DNA from: Pseudomonadota bacterium
GTDB taxonomy: Bacteria > Pseudomonadota > Gammaproteobacteria > Burkholderiales > Gallionellaceae
Direction: 5' to 3'
DNA: 64,000 nucleotides
Assembly: GCA_021782365.1 (NCBI GenBank)
Contig: JAJXVB010000004.1
Span: 124,001 to 188,000, forward strand
Shown: positions 7,606-15,428 of the stretch, piece after piece
Layout of the letters: each line of letters begins with the position of its first letter
Position numbering within the stretch: the first letter of the stretch is position 1
Position numbers and translations under genes: made by a program
The notes under the pieces: generated by a model
The model's input: only the letters and a program-made list of their open reading frames with translations
The model's database searches: none
What the model was told of the DNA's origin: nothing

Positions 7606-10585
7606 TCAACCCCGAGATCTCGCGCCCGCCCGCGAGCTTGCTCAGGTAGGGCGCCAGCTCTTCCATCAACGCAAGTTCTGCGGTGCGGCGCTGCTTCCAA
7701 CCCAGTTCCAGGGGGCTGAGCAGGTCGGTGAGCTGTTCTCCGTCGAAGATCATGCGACCCATGACGGTATCGACAAAGGCTTGCAGCGCGATAGTTTGCA
7801 GGCCGTGATTTGCCGCGATGTTGCACAACTCGGCGGCGGCCTTTTGCGCCTTGAAGGTTTGATAGCCATCGCGGATTTCTTTTTCATTCAGCACTTCGCC
7901 GGTTGGCAGGCTCCCGATATAGGCGATGATGTCTTCGCGCTCTTCCATCAGGTTGGCGTGGGCGCTGATCAGCTTGATGAGCTCTGCTCGGGTCATCTTC
8001 TGCTTGCCGCTCTTCTGGGTAGATTTGGCGATGAGCGCCATGATGTAGTCGTAGTCGATGAGGCTGGAGGCAAACAGCACCAGATCGAATTCCAGTTGTT
8101 CCACCTGTGGAGCGCCTTCATCCCCCTTGCCTTGCTTGCGCTTCAGGTCCTGCGCAATATCAAGATACATGGCCCTGAAACCGCGCAGGTCATCGGTGGG
8201 CAGCTTTTGTTCGATGGTCTGTTTGCTCTCTTCGTCGAGGTCTGTGTATTGCTCCAGTTGGACTTTTAGCTTTTGCACTTCCTTGAAGTGGTTGATGAAC
8301 TCCGCCTTGGCGGTATCGCCCTTGAGGTTGACCACTTGCGAGGGCTCGCAGGCCAGCCCTTTGGCGACCATGAATTTTTCCAGCTCGCCCACGGCTTGCC
8401 GGTATTTCTCCACCACCTTGGGGGCGGGATCGACCAGCCAGATTTCTCGCGCTTCTGCCTGTTCCTTTCCTGAAAAGAGCGCGATGGCGGCATCCACTTC
8501 GTCTTCCTGATAGCGAAAATCGAGAATGTTGCCCCAGGGCTTGGTGTCGTTGAGCACGCGGTTGGTGCGCGAGAGGGCCTGGATCAAGCCGTGGTGCTTG
8601 AGGTTTTTGTCGACGTACAGGGTGTTGAGGTATTTGGAATCGAAGCCGGTGAGCAGCATGTCCACCACGATCACGATGTCGATCTTGCTCTTGCGCGGGT
8701 AGTCGGCGTTGCTGTACTTCTGGTCCTTGATGCGCAGTTGCACGTCCTGATAGTAGAGGTCGAATTCGTTGATGCTGTGGTTGCTGCCGTATTGGCGGTT
8801 GTAATCGGCAATGATGGTCTTGAGCGCGGCCTTCTTCTGCTCCGGTTCCTGCTTGTTGTCTTCCTTTTCCTGCGCCAGATCTTCCTGTAGCTGTTGCACG
8901 TCCTTGTTGCCTTCCGCCGGTGGCGAGAACACGCAGGCGATATTCAACGGCTCGAAGCTTTCGTCCTCGGCCTGCTTTCTGGCCTGAATGGATTTGAATA
9001 GATCGTGGTATTCGATGGCGTGATTGATGGAGGCCGTTGCCAATATCGCGTTGAAGCGGCGATGGTCGGTGGCGCTGTCGTGCTTGTCCAGTATGGCGTT
9101 GATGACTGCTTCCGTCGGATAGGTTTGCCCCTTCTTCGGCTTTTTGTCGCCCTCCTTGCCGAAATAGTCGATGTGGAAGCTCAATACGTTCTTGTCGTCG
9201 ATGGCGTGGGTGATGGTGTAGGCGTGCAGCTCTTTTTCAAAGATGTCTTGGGTGGTTTTGTAGGAGCCGACATTGCCGTCGATCTGCTGATAAGTGGCGT
9301 TCTCGTCAAAGATCGGCGTGCCGGTAAAGCCGAAGAGTTGGGCCTTGGGAAAAAATTCCCTGATGGTTTTGTGGTTCTCGCCAAACTGGGAGCGGTGGCA
9401 CTCGTCGAAGATGAACACCACGCGCTTGTCGCGCAGGGGTTCGAGGCGCTCCTTGTAGGTCTGCTGGCCTTCCTTTTGTTTCGCCCTGTTGCGCTTGCTG
9501 TTCTCGTCCAGCGCCAGGCCCAGCTTCTGGATGGTGGTGACGATCACCTTGTCGGCATAGTCCTCCGACAGCATGCGGCGCACCAGTGTTTCGGTGTTGG
9601 TGTTGTGCTCGACGCAGCCTTCCTGGAAACGATTGAATTCCTCGCGGGTCTGGCGGTCGAGGTCCTTGCGGTCCACCACGAACAGGCATTTCTCGATGTC
9701 GGGATTGTCCTTCAGCAGCGTGGATGCCTTGAACGAGGTGAGCGTCTTGCCGCTGCCTGTGGTGTGCCAAATATAACCGTTGCCGCGATTCTCGTGGATG
9801 CATGCGACGATTTCCTTGACCGCATAGATCTGGTAAGGCCGCATGACGAGGATTTTCTGTTCGCTTTGCACCAGCACCATGTAGCGGCTGATCAACTGCC
9901 CCAGCGTGCACTTTTCGAGGAAGTCATCGGCAAAGTCGTGCAGGTGGGCGATTTTGTTGTTGTCCTTTTCGGCGAGCTGGTAGATGGGCAGAAAGCGCTC
10001 GTCGGCGTTGAAGCTGAAGTGCTGATTGCGGTTGTTGGCGAAGTAGCGGGTGTCGCTTTCGTTGCTGACGATGAACAACTGCATGAAGCAGAGCAGCGAA
10101 TTGGTATAACCGTTGCCGGGGTCGTTCTTGTAATCGACGATCTGCTCCATCGCGCGGCGTGGCCTGACTTGCAGCGTTTTCAGTTCGATCTGCACCAGCG
10201 GCAGACCGTTGATCAGCAGGATGACGTCATAGCGGTGGTGGCTGTTGTCGGTGTTGATGCGAAGCTGGTTGACGACTTCAAACTCGTTTTTGCACCAGTC
10301 ACGGATATTGACCAGCATGTATTCAAGCGGGGTGCCGTCCTCTCGGGTGAACTTGCCCTTCTCGCGAAGCGCTTGTGAGGCAGCGAAGACATCGGCGGTG
10401 ATGATCTCGTCGCGCAGTCGTGCAAATTCGGCATCGGTGAGGTGGACGCGGTTCAGCGCCTCGAACTTCTGGCGGAAGTTTTGCTCAAGTGCCGCCTTGT
10501 CGCGAATATCAGGGCGGTAGATGTATTTGAGCTCTTGCAGCTTTTGAATTAATTTCCGCTCGATCTCGTTTTCTTTTGTCGTCAT
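7592..10585 (-). CDS. hsdR: Type I restriction endonuclease/translocase subunit R
   Basis: HsdR cuts unmodified DNA after ATP-driven translocation. The 997-residue protein has an N-terminal PD-(D/E)xK nuclease (D120, then E134 and K136 in QIELK), a superfamily 2 motor with Walker A TTGSGKT (275-281), DECH box (394-397) and TGTP (421-424), a second RecA domain with LLTGFDSKYLNTLYVDK and QALSRTNR, and a helical C-terminal domain. All catalytic motifs are intact. It is the first gene of the minus-strand operon hsdR-hsdS-DUF559-rhuM-hsdM; about 300 bases of remnant sequence separate it from the broken nuclease gene upstream. Confidence 0.97.
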   Translation of the reverse strand: MTTKENEIERKLIQKLQELKYIYRPDIRDKAALEQNFRQKFEALNRVHLTDAEFARLRDEIITADVFAASQALREKGKFTREDGTPLEYMLVNIRDWCKNEFEVVNQLRINTDNSHHRYDVILLINGLPLVQIELKTLQVRPRRAMEQIVDYKNDPGNGYTNSLLCFMQLFIVSNESDTRYFANNRNQHFSFNADERFLPIYQLAEKDNNKIAHLHDFADDFLEKCTLGQLISRYMVLVQSEQKILVMRPYQIYAVKEIVACIHENRGNGYIWHTTGSGKTLTSFKASTLLKDNPDIEKCLFVVDRKDLDRQTREEFNRFQEGCVEHNTNTETLVRRMLSEDYADKVIVTTIQKLGLALDENSKRNRAKQKEGQQTYKERLEPLRDKRVVFIFDECHRSQFGENHKTIREFFPKAQLFGFTGTPIFDENATYQQIDGNVGSYKTTQDIFEKELHAYTITHAIDDKNVLSFHIDYFGKEGDKKPKKGQTYPTEAVINAILDKHDSATDHRRFNAILATASINHAIEYHDLFKSIQARKQAEDESFEPLNIACVFSPPAEGNKDVQQLQEDLAQEKEDNKQEPEQKKAALKTIIADYNRQYGSNHSINEFDLYYQDVQLRIKDQKYSNADYPRKSKIDIVIVVDMLLTGFDSKYLNTLYVDKNLKHHGLIQALSRTNRVLNDTKPWGNILDFRYQEDEVDAAIALFSGKEQAEAREIWLVDPAPKVVEKYRQAVGELEKFMVAKGLACEPSQVVNLKGDTAKAEFINHFKEVQKLKVQLEQYTDLDEESKQTIEQKLPTDDLRGFRAMYLDIAQDLKRKQGKGDEGAPQVEQLEFDLVLFASSLIDYDYIMALIAKSTQKSGKQKMTRAELIKLISAHANLMEEREDIIAYIGSLPTGEVLNEKEIRDGYQTFKAQKAAAELCNIAANHGLQTIALQAFVDTVMGRMIFDGEQLTDLLSPLELGWKQRRTAELALMEELAPYLSKLAGGREISGLNAYE

Positions 10586-10748
10586 CCTGAATACTTTTCA
10601 ATCATGCCTTCATCAAGCGGAGGTGGCAGCACCCTTGTCTTGTTCAAAAGGAGTGTCGATAGCTTCTGGATTATGCCCTATTTAGCCTGAAGCAGTCATG
10701 GCCTTTGAGCATTGGGACAGCCTGAACAGCACGCCTGCTCCACCCTCA

Positions 10749-10826
10749 TGGATTTGGCCTTCTCGGCTTGTCCACATCGGTGCCCTTCTGCAATGCGACG
10801 TAATAAGCCAGCAAGCTGGTATAAGG
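10749..10826 (-). pseudogene. Remnant of the glmS 3' end
   Basis: In the minus frame 10826-10746 the sequence encodes SLLAYYVALQKGTDVDKPR (10761-10817), which matches the nearly invariant C-terminus of glucosamine-6-phosphate synthase (LLAYxVAxxKGTDVDxPRNLAKSVTVE). After KPR the match continues only as scattered bases (GGCCAAATCC and GGTGGAG at 10735-10760). No other part of glmS is present. It is therefore a short relic, probably carried in by recombination. The glmS end is the classical insertion site of Tn7-type elements, but no Tn7 end or tns gene is visible. Confidence 0.6.
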
Positions 10827-10888
10827 TGGGTGATGCAGGCCAGTACATCCGGATTGCGGCCGCGCAGGGTGACGCAGGACTGGGTCAT
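10823..10888 (-). pseudogene. Truncated 5' end of a methylase-like gene coupled to the YhcG-type nuclease
   Basis: The ATG at 10888 overlaps the TGA of the PDDEXK nuclease gene (ATGA), as expected for a co-translated partner. About 22 codons follow (MTQSCVTLRGRNPDVLACIT). The RGxNPDVLxCI pattern resembles the start of Eco57I-type restriction-modification methylases. Directly after these codons the glmS relic begins, so the gene is cut off. The family assignment rests on a very short stretch and is tentative; the coupling and the abrupt junction are seen directly. Confidence 0.45.
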
Positions 10889-11947
10889 GATTCGCCCTCG
10901 CCGTTCTCGATGTCATCGCCCGCCAGCTCGCGCTCGATCTGCTCGATGCTCGGCAGGCTGGTTTGAAGCTCCTCGGGCAGCGATTCCAGCAGCTTGTATT
11001 CGGCAACACCCATCGGTTGCGATTTGTCGCCCAGGGCGTATTCGGCCACGATCTTGTTTTTGGTCTTGCAGAGCAGGAGACCGATGGTCGGATTGTCGTG
11101 CTCGCTTTTCACCTGCCGATCCACGGCGGTCAGGTAAAACCCGAGCTGTCCCAGGTGCTCTGGCTTGAACTTCCCGCCCTTGAGTTCGATGACCACATAG
11201 CAGCGCAGCTTGAGGTGATAGAACAGCAGGTCGATGAAAAACTCGTCGCCGCCGACATCCAGCAGCACCTGCCGCCCGACGAAGGCAAAGCCGGCCCCCA
11301 GTTCGAGCAGGAATTCAGTGACATGCTTTACCAGGGCATTTTCGATTTCGCGCTCGCCAGCCTCGCGGCCAAGCCCAAGAAAGTCCAGACGGTACGGGTC
11401 TTTCAGTGACTCGCGTGCCAAGTCGGACATTGGCTTTGGCAAACTGGCATTGAAGTTGGTGACGGCCTTGCCGGTACGCTCCAGGAGGCGAGTTTCGATA
11501 TGGATGTTCAGCATATTGCGCGACCAGCCGTGTGCAATGGCACTCTGGGCATAAGCCAGCCGCTGTTGCGCATCTTTCAGACGGGTAAGCAACACCAGGT
11601 TATGCCCCCAAGGCAATTGTCCAACAGCCTGTTGGACAATTTCGGCATCCGGCCACGCCTCGGCAAAAGCACGCATGTACATCAAGTTGGCACGGGAAAA
11701 GCCCTTCATCTCCGGGAAAGCGCTGCGCAAATCCTGCGATAACCGCTCGATCACCTTCGCGCCCCAGCCTTGCTTGGCCTGACGCGCCAGAATGTCGCAC
11801 CCGATCTGCCAGTACAGCAACACCAGTTCGCGATTCACCGCCAGCGTGGCGCGCTGCTGGGCGTTGTGGATGCGGGCTTTCAGGTCGGTCAGCCAGTCGG
11901 CATAACCTTCGGGCGGGGGCGGTCAGGCGAACCGGTTTGTCGCTCAT
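10885..11947 (-). pseudogene. PDDEXK nuclease-domain protein (YhcG/DUF1016 type), frameshifted
   Basis: The downstream frame (GTG at 11838 to 10885) encodes VNRELVLLYWQIGCDILARQ, the DUF1016 N-terminal domain, and then a PDDEXK nuclease domain with FFIDLLFYH and VVIELKGGKF. The family start lies in another frame: from ATG 11947 the sequence reads MSDKPVRLTAP and then shifts. Removing one G from the run of five at 11915-11919 restores TAPPEGYADWLTDLKARIHNAQQRATLAVNRE as one open frame. So the gene carries a +1 frameshift, or the read has a homopolymer error. Starting at the GTG would give a protein lacking about 35 residues. Such proteins commonly sit beside type I systems. Confidence 0.82.
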
Positions 11948-12579
11948 GGTTTGATTCCCCCCGCCTGACTCGTAATTGCGTCGATCTTGGCCATGTTCAA
12001 TCTACCTCCAGAGCCGCCAGTTAGCTTACCGTCATTGGCGAGTAGGTTTTAGTCAGCATGAAGACTTCGCGCTTATCCAGGCGGGCTGGAATTTTATAGT
12101 TGCCTGACAAACTTTATTTGTAATATTCCGCGCAATTAAAGTCGTAAATTGGACGTACATAGCTTCAAGGCATTAGAGCTGATTAATTTTTAATCAACAT
12201 TTCCTAAAGTCGTAAATTCATTTCACCGCATATGGAACAGCGGTTTTCACGTCTAGGTTTAGCTTAGTATAGCTGAAATACAGATCAGTTTTCGCCTCAA
12301 AAAACTCTGCATTAGGAACGCGAGGCAAGCATTCTATAGCTTCTGATGAGTGCTTGCGCAGCACTGCCGACGGTGGGCCTGATAACCTGACCGTCTCTTC
12401 AAGACTGATTGCTGACGGATGACAACGGCAGGCCCGATGGCGGGTGCACTCTGAAACCTGTCCTTGGGCCAAATCCTGGAACTCGGCCTTTCCTGCCGTT
12501 CGGCAGTTCATTAAACACAGGCAGCAATTTGCAAGCAAGCAGTCCTCCATAGAACAAAATTTCTCACACATTCGCCTAA
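11948..12579. other. Intergenic stretch without a convincing gene
   Basis: No frame here looks like a protein. A 14-base direct repeat, TAAAGTCGTAAATT, occurs at 12137-12150 and 12205-12218, and between them lies a short palindrome GATTAATTTTTAATC (12181-12195). The composition is more AT-rich than the flanking genes. It may hold the promoter of the minus-strand nuclease gene and the left boundary of the cassette array. Confidence 0.5.
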
Positions 12580-12680
12580 GCTGAGGCACAATTCTACCGG
12601 CAGCTAGCCAGCACGGAATCTGCCTTTGTTACTTAAACCAACTAGCCTCCACGAAGCTCGAGGCGATTCAGGAGAACGCT
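12580..12680 (+). repeat. Leader repeat, copy A (upstream of the 68-residue cassette gene)
   Basis: This stretch starts GCTGAGGCACAATTCTACC and ends just before the ATG at 12681. It is visibly similar along its length to copy B at 14021-14114, with shared blocks GCTGAGGCACAAT, CAGCTAGCC/CAGTTAGCC and GTTACTTxAACCAA. It may carry the promoter or the 5' part of a recombination site common to both genes. Confidence 0.7.
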
Positions 12681-12887
12681 ATGGCAAAAAGTGTACCAGC
12701 ATCATGGAAAAATTGTGTGACCTGTCAATTCTGGGGCGGGACTCGAAAAGCTTCAGCATTTCGAGATCGTGCTGAGTACAGTAGTGATCAAGACAAAGGT
12801 GAATGTGTTGGAGGGGCCTGGAACAGATCACAAATGACAGCAATGAGTACATGCCGCCAATGGGAAAAATGGGGTGTTCTGAAATAG
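12681..12887 (+). CDS. Small cassette-encoded protein, unknown function
   Basis: This 68-residue protein starts with MAKSVPASWKNCVTCQFWGG. It contains four cysteines, arranged as CVTC near the N-terminus and single cysteines near ECVGG and STCRQW, so a small zinc-binding fold is possible. AGGAGA lies a few bases upstream of the ATG as a good ribosome site. The stop is 7 bases before the attC at 12895, the typical layout of a one-gene integron cassette. I do not recognise a family with certainty. Confidence 0.7.
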   Translation: MAKSVPASWKNCVTCQFWGGTRKASAFRDRAEYSSDQDKGECVGGAWNRSQMTAMSTCRQWEKWGVLK

Positions 12888-12894
12888 GGTAGAT

Positions 12895-12951
12895 GCTTAA
12901 CAACTGGCTCCAGTGGACGGCTAACGCCGCCGCTTAGCCAGAGCGTTAGAA
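12895..12951 (+). repeat. attC recombination site
   Basis: The site has R'' GCTTAAC (12895-12901) and R' GTTAGAA (12945-12951). The arms pair imperfectly: CTGGCT with AGCCAG, and GGCTAA with TTAGCC around a CGCCGCCGC centre. The length of 57 bases and the extra-helical bases are typical of integron attC sites. It closes the cassette that carries the 68-residue gene. Confidence 0.85.
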
Positions 12952-12961
12952 GATAAATCAA

Positions 12962-13033
12962 ATGACCAAGCGCGAAGCTATCCACAAAGAACTGAAAGCC
13001 TTGTACAAAGAAGGTGAAGCGACCCCGAAATAG
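12962..13033 (+). pseudogene. 5' fragment of a second cassette gene, cut by an IS remnant
   Basis: An ATG 11 bases after the attC opens a frame reading MTKREAIHKELKALYKEGEA and stopping after 23 codons. The frame stops where IS-like sequence (GCGACCCCGAAATAG) begins. It looks like the N-terminus of a cassette protein whose remainder has been lost. The fragment is too short to assign. Confidence 0.45.
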
Positions 13034-13102
13034 TAGGTACTTTTCAGCCTAAAATAATGACTAGCAGGAGGTCTATATGAGCGGCAAGCGTTACCCGGAG
13101 GA
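13019..13102 (+). mobile_element. Left-end remnant of an IS3-family insertion sequence
   Basis: ATGAGCGGCAAGCGTTACCC at 13077 encodes MSGKRYPEE followed by a stop, which matches the first residues of IS3-family OrfA transposases (MSGKRYPEEFKIEAVKQV). The preceding bases with AGGAGG are the element's untranslated left end. Only about 80 bases remain; the rest of the transposase is missing and the next gene begins at the junction. Confidence 0.6.
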
Positions 13103-13804
13103 ATGATGGAAAATTTACCAGTTCATACACTGATTGGAGATGAAAATAAGGCTGGATGCTTACTACTGGTTGGTTTAAATCACGGATACAGCAAAGAAGA
13201 TGAACGGCAAGATAATGCAGGAATTGATCGGAGCGATGAATACAAATCATTTTTCTCAGATAAAGCAGTAAATGGCTACCCATTCAGAAACAATATTGTT
13301 AAATGGTTTTCTCTTTGGGGCTTCAATTTGGCTGACAATCCTGCTGATGCAGGCGCGTTTGAAAAGTCAATTGTTCAGACGAACTGGTTGCAAACCTGCT
13401 CTAATAACATGGATGGCATTAATAAGCAGCAGGCTTGTATTGATGATTCAATATCATTTATCAAAACCTGCCAAGCATTAAAGCCAAGATTAATATTTTT
13501 CTTCAGTCAAGAACTTCTTTGGGCTTTTAATTCAAGTCAGTTGTCCGAGCAGGTTGAGGGTGTTTTTGGCAAAAGGGAGGGCAATGCTGAGTGCAAACAA
13601 AAAGATGTCATTCATAATGGCAAACCAAGACGAAGACTGAAATTTTGTTTTCAGACATATGAAAATCTGAAAATAGTATCAATGCCTCATGCGACAGGAG
13701 CACAGGGTATTGCAGATGATTATATTGAAGCATTCAAACCAGAAATGAGTGGAATCATAGAGCCATGGTGGCAAAACCACCAAAAGCAGCTAACAAACGC
13801 ATAA
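13103..13804 (+). CDS. Unknown cassette-encoded protein, 233 residues
   Basis: The N-terminal region reads CLLLVGLNHGYSKEDE, and the middle has a hydrophobic strand PRLIFFFSQELLWAF. The GLNxG loop followed by a strand and an ordered aromatic region is reminiscent of the uracil-DNA-glycosylase fold, but I cannot identify the catalytic residues, so this is only a hint. The start is ATG 13103 or 13106, with CGGAGGA just upstream supplied by the IS remnant. The stop lies inside the following attC, as usual for cassette genes. Codon use is AT-rich compared with the chromosome around it. Confidence 0.7.
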   Translation: MMENLPVHTLIGDENKAGCLLLVGLNHGYSKEDERQDNAGIDRSDEYKSFFSDKAVNGYPFRNNIVKWFSLWGFNLADNPADAGAFEKSIVQTNWLQTCSNNMDGINKQQACIDDSISFIKTCQALKPRLIFFFSQELLWAFNSSQLSEQVEGVFGKREGNAECKQKDVIHNGKPRRRLKFCFQTYENLKIVSMPHATGAQGIADDYIEAFKPEMSGIIEPWWQNHQKQLTNA

Positions 13805-13850
13805 ACATGGACAATTTGTTACGCTGTGCTTCGCAAATTTTCAGTTATGC
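13788..13850 (+). repeat. attC-like recombination site
   Basis: R'' is AGCTAAC (13788-13794) and R' is GTTATGC (13844-13850). ACGCATAA just inside R'' pairs perfectly with TTATGCGT overlapping R', and AATTTG pairs with CAAATT around the loop TTACGCTGTGCTTCG. It closes the cassette of the 233-residue gene and overlaps its stop codon. The first core deviates from the RYYYAAC consensus at one base. Confidence 0.75.
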
Positions 13851-14020
13851 GTACCGTTGCAAATCTGCTCGCTAACGCGAACCTGACGTAATTCAAGTGA
13901 CCCTGTAACGGCAGCAATCCTTAACCTTTGCTGTCTTCCGATAGTTTATTCAGTATGGCCCGCAATCGTGCGGTAATCAGCCTTTCAGGTAAACGCAATA
14001 ATTCTTACGGCCGCGTCTGG

Positions 14021-14114
14021 GCTGAGGCACAATATTACCAACAGTTAGCCGCCACGAAGTATTCCAGTGTTACTTGAACCAATTTGACCTGCATGAAAAC
14101 AGGGGTGATTCAGC
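14021..14114 (+). repeat. Leader repeat, copy B (upstream of the TIR gene)
   Basis: Related to copy A at 12580-12680. It begins GCTGAGGCACAATATTACC, contains GTTAGCC (14044-14050) and ends at the TIR gene ATG. Its segment 14031-14050 is also the left arm of the inverted repeat that flanks the TIR gene. Confidence 0.7.
14031..14050 (+). repeat. Left arm of a 20-bp inverted repeat around the TIR gene
   Basis: AATATTACCAACAGTTAGCC matches the reverse complement of 15409-15428 (GGCTAACTGTCGGTAATATT) at 19 of 20 positions. The GTTAGCC and GGCTAAC cores fit the R' and R'' boxes of integron attC sites, so the arms may be halves of two related attC sites bracketing one cassette. Confidence 0.75.
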
Positions 14115-15347
14115 ATGAATAGACACGTACAACCAATAAGCCCTCAAATAATTTCGACTAAAGAGGAAATTCAGGCTGGATATAATCCTGAACATGAACG
14201 CATATTACGGCTCGGTGTAGATGCGTGGAATCAATGGAGGGAACAACATCCTGATCAATGGCCTCTCTTGATGGGTGCAAATCTTCAGGGTCTTGACCTG
14301 AGCGGATATGACCTGCACTTTGGATCCTTCCAACACGCAAATCTCAGTGGCGCAGATCTTTCCGATGCATGGTTATCGTCTACACATTTTGAACAGGCAA
14401 ACCTTTCTGATGCGAGAATGTACTCAGCATTCGCTGAATGGGGCTGTTTTATCGCGGCAAAAATGGAAAAAGTCTTTGCAATGGAAGCGAACTTCACGAA
14501 AGCAAATCTGCAGCAAGTATCAGCACGCGAAGGACATTTTGCTAGCGCAGACTTTACAGGCGCGCTATTGCCTGGGGCGAATTTACAAGAATCCTACCTC
14601 GCAGGGACTAGATTTGTGAATTCTTGGCTCGAAAGCGCAGATCTCACAAATTCAACGCTGGCGCAAACACATTTCATTGACTGCGACTTGTCTTATGCTA
14701 GTGGACTTGAGACGTGCATTCACTCTGCACACTCGTACATTGACTTCAGAACACTGCAGCAGTGTAGACGACATCTCCCTAAAGTCTTCTTAATGGGATG
14801 CGGGCTTTCGGAGTTGATCATTGATTATCTCCCAAGTCTCCTCGACGGAGCGATCAATTACTACTCATGCTTTCTCAGTCACAGCCACCATGACAAAGAG
14901 TTCGTTCGCCTTCTTTACACTAAACTACAACAATATGATATTCGCTGCTGGCTGGATGAGCATCAAATGCTTCCAGGAGATGATCCCCATGACCAAATTC
15001 AAGCAGGTATTAAACTTTGGGACAAATTTATCCTCTGTTGCTCCGAGCACTCTCTAACGAGTTGGTGGGTCGATAGTGAATTAAATCGTGCCTTTATGAA
15101 GGAACAGACCCTTACCCGTGAGAGGGGAAGAAAGGTTTCCATTCTAATTCCTATTGATCTAGATGGATTCTTATTTAGCAATAAATGGCAGAGCGGAAAG
15201 TCCGAAGAAGTTCGATCGAGGATGGTCGGTAATTTTGTCTCGTGGCAGTCAAATACAATGCAATTCGAAACTGAACTTTCGCGACTTGTCAAAGCTCTGC
15301 GCGCCGATGACGCGGCCCGAGGAATACCGCCACAGCCAAAATTATGA
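14115..15347 (+). CDS. Pentapeptide-repeat/TIR-domain protein, candidate defence effector
   Basis: This 410-residue protein has two parts. Residues about 52-197 are pentapeptide repeats (A(N/D)LxxA units such as ANLSGADLSDA, ANFTKANLQQ and ADLTNSTLAQ), which fold as a right-handed beta helix. Residues about 248-395 are a TIR domain: SCFLSHSHHDKEF, then WLDEHQMLPGDD, and SLTSWWVDSELNRAF, in which E322 is at the position of the catalytic glutamate of TIR NADases. Bacterial TIR proteins often deplete NAD on phage infection, so an abortive-infection role is plausible but not shown. It is flanked by a 20-base inverted repeat and follows a leader related to the one before the first cassette gene. 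No partner gene is obvious. Confidence 0.88.
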   Translation: MNRHVQPISPQIISTKEEIQAGYNPEHERILRLGVDAWNQWREQHPDQWPLLMGANLQGLDLSGYDLHFGSFQHANLSGADLSDAWLSSTHFEQANLSDARMYSAFAEWGCFIAAKMEKVFAMEANFTKANLQQVSAREGHFASADFTGALLPGANLQESYLAGTRFVNSWLESADLTNSTLAQTHFIDCDLSYASGLETCIHSAHSYIDFRTLQQCRRHLPKVFLMGCGLSELIIDYLPSLLDGAINYYSCFLSHSHHDKEFVRLLYTKLQQYDIRCWLDEHQMLPGDDPHDQIQAGIKLWDKFILCCSEHSLTSWWVDSELNRAFMKEQTLTRERGRKVSILIPIDLDGFLFSNKWQSGKSEEVRSRMVGNFVSWQSNTMQFETELSRLVKALRADDAARGIPPQPKL

Positions 15348-15408
15348 ATTGATTCGCCTCGGTTTTCGTGGAGACCAAGGTTCAATTAACAATAGCATGC
15401 CGTGTACT

Positions 15409-15428
15409 GGCTAACTGTCGGTAATATT
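15409..15428 (+). repeat. Right arm of the inverted repeat around the TIR gene
   Basis: GGCTAACTGTCGGTAATATT, 62 bases after the TIR gene stop; near-perfect inverted copy of 14031-14050. Weak similarity continues outward (TCAGC blocks), as expected if both are parts of attC-like sites. A matching 3' core is not clear; GTTTAGG at 15528 is the closest. Confidence 0.7.

Noticed and set aside
9005..10378. Long open frame (457 codons) antisense to hsdR
   Set aside because: It is the complement of intact hsdR coding sequence; the translation is low-complexity and valine/leucine-rich, typical of shadow frames.
10749..10826. Tn7-like insertion
   Set aside because: Only a glmS-end relic is seen; no tns genes and no Tn7-type end repeats.
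12218..12589. Minus-strand frame of 123 codons
   Set aside because: Cysteine-rich, unusual composition, no ribosome site and no recognisable motif; it overlaps the leader repeat zone.
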